A stretch of DNA of 30,650 nt from a virus: IMG/VR virus record IMGVR_UViG_3300029908_000109, positions 1-30,650 of that record, one strand, 5' to 3'. The notes beneath the pieces were generated by a model that saw only the letters and a program-made list of their open reading frames with translations, searched no databases and was not told the origin of the DNA. This document shows positions 27,349 to 30,650 of this stretch, in pieces. Position numbers and translations under genes: made by a program. Within the stretch, counting starts at the first letter, position 1. The number at the start of each line of letters is the position of its first letter.

Positions 27349-27825
27349 ATAGTCTTCTTTTCTTAATTGAAGGATTGCAAATGCATAATCTTTAAGCTCT
27401 GGTCGTGCATTTGGATCGGCAATAATCCCTTCAGGAAAGTATACTGCCTTCATTCTTTCTGTAGCAGTTAAAACATATTCTTCACCTTCTTTTAAAGGAG
27501 GATGAATTATTACTTTAGATTTGTTTTTGTTTAGAACAATTTTTTTCATCTTTTCTTTTTTATCGATATCTTCAAGTATAGAAAACAATTTACTAGGTGT
27601 AATAGTTTCTTTTGATTCGCGAATAGATGCAGACTTAGAAAGAATAGAATGTACAGTTCCCATAGGAATTGCTCCTTTATGTCTAGGAACAGCTATAACT
27701 TTATCGGATTTTTCATGTGAATATAGATCATGCTCGGTTCCTTGTCTTTTAAGTTTCCATCCTCTCTTGGATAGTTCCTTTTTAAGACCATTAGCGTCTA
27801 AATTCATTCTTCCTTCGTCGATCAT
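27346..27825 (-). CDS. HicA-like domain protein, 159 aa
   Basis: The N-terminal ~65 residues match the HicA toxin fold (dsRNA-binding-like): LKKELSKRGWKLKRQGTEHD, then LYSHEKSDKVIAVPRHKGAI and PMGTVHSILSKSA. The active-site His is present (GTEHDLYSH), though the usual GSH is GTEH. The C-terminal half (residues about 75-159, EKMKKIVLNKNKSKVIIHPP onward) is an extension not found in simple HicA toxins. No HicB antitoxin gene lies beside it. It sits in the late block with its own promoter. Confidence 0.65.
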   Translation of the reverse strand: MIDEGRMNLDANGLKKELSKRGWKLKRQGTEHDLYSHEKSDKVIAVPRHKGAIPMGTVHSILSKSASIRESKETITPSKLFSILEDIDKKEKMKKIVLNKNKSKVIIHPPLKEGEEYVLTATERMKAVYFPEGIIADPNARPELKDYAFAILQLRKEDY

Positions 27826-27843
27826 AGATGCACCTTTTATTTT

Positions 27844-27852
27844 TATTTATTA
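27844..27852 (-). promoter_or_regulatory. Late promoter variant TAATAAATA
   Basis: Minus-strand TAATAAATA, 19 bases upstream of the HicA-like start at 27825. Confidence 0.65.
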
Positions 27853-27862
27853 TTTGATCTTC

Positions 27863-28729
27863 TTAGAATTCATCTACATGATCGTCTGGATGATGTTCAA
27901 ATCCATAACCAGTTTTAGGAGCCTGATGCAAAGCTTCTGGATGGTGCTCACCAATATATTCTGACCACTTATGGTGTGCTGTTTCGGCATCTGAACCTAC
28001 TTTAGATTTCATATTGACTGATAAGTTTTTGGCTTCATTTTCATTAAGACGTTGGCGTGTCAACCATGTAATAGCCTGCATCTGATGAGGTTTAACATCG
28101 ACTTTATCTCTCTTAGAAACATGTTCGGCAGCTTGCTTATAGGCAGTAGATAATTCGTTATATCTTTTCTTTCCTTTTAATCCGGAAGATGCATAAGCAT
28201 GGTCTGGTGCTCTTTTTCCAGCAGCTACAGAGAAGGCATGACGGTCAACACATACTCTCGGATTCTTAGGATCGGCGTCACCACCATGCTCGATAAGATG
28301 ACCGAAAGCACGAATCTTATTTCCTTTGAGAATGTTGTCGTAGTGCTCACCTTTTAACATGCGATCAGCGTTCTCCTTTTGAAGATTGGAGGCGAAGACA
28401 CCGCTACGTGGACCACCTAGAGGGATTTTAGTTCTTGCCACTGTAGAGGCTGTTAGAAGGTTCTGAGCCCAATGCGTTTGAGGGGAATAATTGGCTATCA
28501 AGCCAGACATAACATGGTGCGGAACTTTATAAGTACTGGACAAAGACTTGGCGACGTTGTGAGCTTCTGAATACCAATTCATACCAGCAGTACGTTCATT
28601 TTCATTTGACTGATCGTAATGATTTACAATATTTTTAAAATGAACAGGATTTTGCTTATGCCAAGCATCTGATTCGCCTGATTCAATCTTTTGTTTGATT
28701 TCTAATAGAATTTCTTGTAAATATTGCAT
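27863..28729 (-). CDS. DUF7178-like protein with CTS-like N-terminus
   Basis: 288 residues. The pattern TAGMNWYSEAHNVAKSLS, SGLIANYSPQTHWAQNLLTA, ILKGNKIRAFGHLIEHGG, CVDRHAFSVAAGKRA and KPHQMQAITWLTRQRLNE resembles phage proteins of the DUF7178 type, an all-helical family of unknown activity. The Asp-Arg-His-Ala motif and the Gln-Ala-x-Thr-Trp helix are the most conserved parts I know. The N-terminus MQYLQEILLE has an L-x-E end like T4 capsid-targeting sequences. The late promoter at 28757 supports virion use. Confidence 0.6.
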   Translation of the reverse strand: MQYLQEILLEIKQKIESGESDAWHKQNPVHFKNIVNHYDQSNENERTAGMNWYSEAHNVAKSLSSTYKVPHHVMSGLIANYSPQTHWAQNLLTASTVARTKIPLGGPRSGVFASNLQKENADRMLKGEHYDNILKGNKIRAFGHLIEHGGDADPKNPRVCVDRHAFSVAAGKRAPDHAYASSGLKGKKRYNELSTAYKQAAEHVSKRDKVDVKPHQMQAITWLTRQRLNENEAKNLSVNMKSKVGSDAETAHHKWSEYIGEHHPEALHQAPKTGYGFEHHPDDHVDEF

Positions 28730-28756
28730 TTTTGATTCCTTTTAAATATTTTTTTA

Positions 28757-28765
28757 TATTTATTA
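28757..28765 (-). promoter_or_regulatory. Late promoter variant TAATAAATA
   Basis: Minus-strand TAATAAATA directly after the terminator at 28771-28805 and 28 bases before the ATG at 28729. Confidence 0.65.
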
Positions 28766-28770
28766 AAACA

Positions 28771-28805
28771 AAAAAAACCCGCAGCTTTTTTAATAGCTGC
28801 GGGTT
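28771..28805 (-). terminator. Strong rho-independent terminator
   Basis: 11-bp GC-rich stem (AACCCGCAGCT 28776-28786 with AGCTGCGGGTT 28795-28805), 8-base loop, then a run of T on the minus strand. It closes the glutaredoxin transcript and isolates the late block. Confidence 0.92.
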
Positions 28806-28830
28806 GCAATATAGATTAGGTGCTTAAATA

Positions 28831-29082
28831 TTAACCGTTTAAAAGCTTTTGACCAAAAAATTCATCAGATATCTTTTCAACGAGTTCAGTATATCCTCCA
28901 ATGACTTCATTGTCAATAACAATTATAGGAAATGTTTTCATTGTAGGAAAGGATCGTCTGATTTCTTCTAGTGAAATATCGACATTTAGAATATATTCAT
29001 TAAAAGTGATCTTTCGATTTGCTAAAAGTGTCTTTGCTCTTGTGCAAAAGACACAATTATCTTTTGTGTATACGTTAATCAT
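28831..29082 (-). CDS. grx: Glutaredoxin
   Basis: 83 residues. The dithiol active site CVFC (residues 10-13), the TFPIIVID cis-Pro loop and VIGGYTELVEK (glutathione-binding GG) are all present. It donates electrons, via glutathione, to enzymes such as ribonucleotide reductase; in T4 a glutaredoxin (NrdC) serves the phage reductase. Whether it serves the class II reductase here is inference, as those usually use thioredoxin. It is preceded by an exact late promoter and followed by a terminator, making it a single-gene late unit. Confidence 0.9.
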   Translation of the reverse strand: MINVYTKDNCVFCTRAKTLLANRKITFNEYILNVDISLEEIRRSFPTMKTFPIIVIDNEVIGGYTELVEKISDEFFGQKLLNG

Positions 29083-29099
29083 ATGTTTCCTTTTTTGAT

Positions 29100-29107
29100 T
29101 ATTTATA
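29100..29107 (-). promoter_or_regulatory. T4-type late promoter TATAAATA
   Basis: Exact octamer on the minus strand, overlapping the stop codon of the DNA ligase gene (GTATAAATA) and 18 bases upstream of glutaredoxin. Confidence 0.75.
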
Positions 29108-30209
29108 CGTCTCGATCACCTTCATAAAAGGCTACTGCAATTGGAAACCTATATGAACCATCAGGAGTTACATTCTGATAACGAATTGTAGCTGTCTTAG
29201 GAGGACTAGTACGGTTAAAAAGCTCTCTAGCAAACTGCTGATTACCCTTGATACCAGCAGAGAATACTACACCAGCCTTTGACTTGCAAGAGACTGACTT
29301 GGCATAACCGGCCCAATTTCCCTGACCTTCAAGGATTTCTAGAACTTCGAATTCCTCGTCGATGAATTCTTTACGCTTAATCAGACCCTTAGAACGCTTA
29401 TTTTCATATAGTGATCCTGAAATTCTAATGATTTGACCTTCGTAACCATCCTGAAGTAATGATGCATATTCAGCATCAAGTTCAGTACTATTATAAATTC
29501 CTATTGTATGAACAAATTTAATACATGGATCAGTCAAAACTTCTGGATAGTAACCATGAATACTAGCACTTCTTGTATCAAAGCCAATTCCTTCATCTAA
29601 ATTATCATAAATATGATATTCGATCATTTCTTTGGACTTAGCCAAATCTTTTGGTGTTGGCTTAGTCTGACGTGCAACAGAAAGTAATTCGTTAAAATTA
29701 TCTTTCAAATTATGATTGTAAAGCTCACCATCTAAAATCAGATCAGGACGAATATTAAAAATTGGCTTTAGTGCTTCCTCGATATGAGGACATGAAACAA
29801 TTGGCTTTCCCTGACGTGAAAATAGACCATTGGCAGTTGCAATACAACGCATACCATCAAGCTTAGGTTGAGAAAAAACTTCTGTCCAATTATCATTCCA
29901 ACCCTTGAATGAAGAAGCAAGCATAGGTTCAATAATTTTTGAACCCTGCTCAACGTCTTCCTTGTTACGATGATACTTACGAGCCAACTTCTTTTCGTAA
30001 AGAGCAAGTACTTCGGCCTTGGCTTGTTCTGAGTCGGAAGTTTCGTTCTTCTTTCCCTTGTTCTTGCCGGTAGCCTTCTTCCATTCAGAAGTAACTAACT
30101 GCCCATTTTCAATACCAGAAACAGTACGATATACATCATCTTCCTGCTCCATATACCAAATCCGAAGATTTAAGTTTTCGTCAATATGATATAGTGTATC
30201 GTACTTCAT
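29103..30209 (-). CDS. lig: ATP-dependent DNA ligase with N-terminal WGR-like domain
   Basis: 368 residues. Residues 1-80 resemble a WGR domain (NLRIWYMEQEDDVYRTVSGI, SEWKKATGKNKGKKN). The ligase core has the lysine nucleophile in QPKLDGMR (K116, KxDG), then LILDGELYNH, YHIYDNLDEG, GYEGQIIR and LIKRKEF (motifs III, IIIa, IV, V). A C-terminal OB-like domain follows. It seals nicks in DNA, playing the part of T4 gp30 with a different domain layout. Start ATG 30209 is four bases after the end of the RNA ligase gene. Confidence 0.92.
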   Translation of the reverse strand: MKYDTLYHIDENLNLRIWYMEQEDDVYRTVSGIENGQLVTSEWKKATGKNKGKKNETSDSEQAKAEVLALYEKKLARKYHRNKEDVEQGSKIIEPMLASSFKGWNDNWTEVFSQPKLDGMRCIATANGLFSRQGKPIVSCPHIEEALKPIFNIRPDLILDGELYNHNLKDNFNELLSVARQTKPTPKDLAKSKEMIEYHIYDNLDEGIGFDTRSASIHGYYPEVLTDPCIKFVHTIGIYNSTELDAEYASLLQDGYEGQIIRISGSLYENKRSKGLIKRKEFIDEEFEVLEILEGQGNWAGYAKSVSCKSKAGVVFSAGIKGNQQFARELFNRTSPPKTATIRYQNVTPDGSYRFPIAVAFYEGDRDV

Positions 30210-30212
30210 TTT

Positions 30213-30650
30213 TCACTCGTCATTCTTCAAGAGGTAATTATTGCTGATAGCCTTAAAAGAGAATTGGTGCTGATTTGACTTATACACAATTCCCTCGGCA
30301 GGAAGACCATTATACATGGTTTTATCTGCCAATGCAAGAGCTTCTTCTTTTTCTGGATATCTTGCGTTATAATCCAAAATAGGAACATGTTGCAATTCAT
30401 GACAATATGTTGCAAGAAAACCACATCTTTCAATCGGTGTAAGATATCTCTTATAATCGATATGATACACATCAAAAATGAAAAAATGGTGCTCCTTCAA
30501 TTGAGCACGATTATGGTTTACACCCGGTCCTACAAGCTCACCCTGTAAGGCAAAGTTGCGGCCTAATGTAAGATAATCACGTAGCTCAAGCTTGTTAGCC
30601 ATTTGCCAATAAAGATTTTCGGCTTCCTCGGTCAAATCCCAATTACGACT
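30213..30650 (-). CDS. RNA ligase, C-terminal part (5' end outside window)
   Basis: The frame is open to the window edge, so this is the C-terminal ~145 residues; the nucleotidyl-lysine motif I would lie outside. Visible are FALQGELVGPGVNHNRAQLK (motif III with catalytic Glu-region), HHFFIFDVYHID (motif IIIa), GLPAEGIVYKS (motif IV) and FSFKAISNNYLL (motif V). This order matches the DRB0094/Rnl5-like group of RNA ligases, which repair or join RNA ends with ATP. A TTG at 30635 is an internal codon, not a start. Confidence 0.8.
   Translation of the reverse strand, partial: SRNWDLTEEAENLYWQMANKLELRDYLTLGRNFALQGELVGPGVNHNRAQLKEHHFFIFDVYHIDYKRYLTPIERCGFLATYCHELQHVPILDYNARYPEKEEALALADKTMYNGLPAEGIVYKSNQHQFSFKAISNNYLLKNDE

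Noticed and set aside
28894-28922. TTGACA-N17-TATACT inside glutaredoxin
   Set aside because: The bases are fixed by conserved codons (Ile-Asp-Asn and Gly-Gly-Tyr-Thr), and the gene ends at a strong terminator, so an internal promoter would have nothing to express.
1-30650. CRISPR arrays, insertion sequences, integrase or attachment sites
   Set aside because: No regularly spaced repeats, transposase or integrase genes were seen. The tRNAs are phage-encoded and show no flanking partial duplication.

Overview
This window is part of the genome of a T4-like tailed phage (a myovirus of the T4 superfamily). The evidence is a T4-type replisome block (sliding clamp gp45, clamp loaders gp44 and gp62, the translational repressor RegA, the DnaB-like helicase gp41, a gp61-like primase and a Dda-type helicase) plus many copies of the T4 late-promoter octamer TATAAATA or the variant TAATAAATA. 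The DNA is AT-rich, every gene is on the minus strand, and genes are packed with ATGA, TTGA or TAATG stop/start overlaps. The B12-dependent ribonucleotide reductase and ThyX differ from the NrdAB/Td set of T4 itself, so this is a distant T4 relative; the host cannot be read from the window.

Transcription runs from high to low coordinates. Positions 30650-29100 hold the 3' part of an RNA ligase and an ATP-dependent DNA ligase. Positions 29100-24300 form a late block: glutaredoxin, a DUF7178-like protein with a possible capsid-targeting N-terminus, a HicA-like protein, three Asn/Thr-rich putative structural proteins (one with a tail-fibre gp53-like C-terminus), a small possibly packaged protein and two holin-like membrane proteins. 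Most of these have their own late promoter, and two strong terminators separate them. Positions 24300-22078 form a tRNA island (Val-TAC, Ile-GAT, Ser-GCT, Arg-ACG, His-GTG, Cys-GCA) invaded by two free-standing homing endonucleases. Positions 22064-18430 carry a NADAR-domain protein, Dda, primase and ThyX. Positions 18377-14903 carry a small ORF, a GIY-YIG endonuclease and a class II ribonucleotide reductase split by an HNH-containing intein. A glycosyltransferase, a putative virion protein, helicase gp41 and a run of small coupled genes follow (metallophosphoesterase, MazG-like, second glycosyltransferase). Positions 7802-5416 are gp45-gp44-gp62-regA in T4 order. The rest (5416-1) is accessory: ATP-grasp enzyme, zinc-ribbon protein, MazG-like protein, a 29-residue hyper-basic peptide, a second CTS-like protein, an HExxH protein, a COG3541-type nucleotidyltransferase and small membrane proteins.

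The most interesting signals are regulatory. Both tRNA-island endonucleases are preceded by an inverted repeat that buries the ribosome-binding site, with a late promoter placed so that late transcripts lose the 5' arm. This is the logic known for T4 I-TevI. Two genes (helicase gp41 and a GIY-YIG endonuclease) appear to start at ATT behind well-placed Shine-Dalgarno sequences. One tRNA lies wholly inside the 3' end of an HNH endonuclease ORF. Two tRNAs have lost both halves of the D-loop/T-loop elbow contact. An early and a late promoter overlap at one site, and promoters are embedded in terminators at two others.
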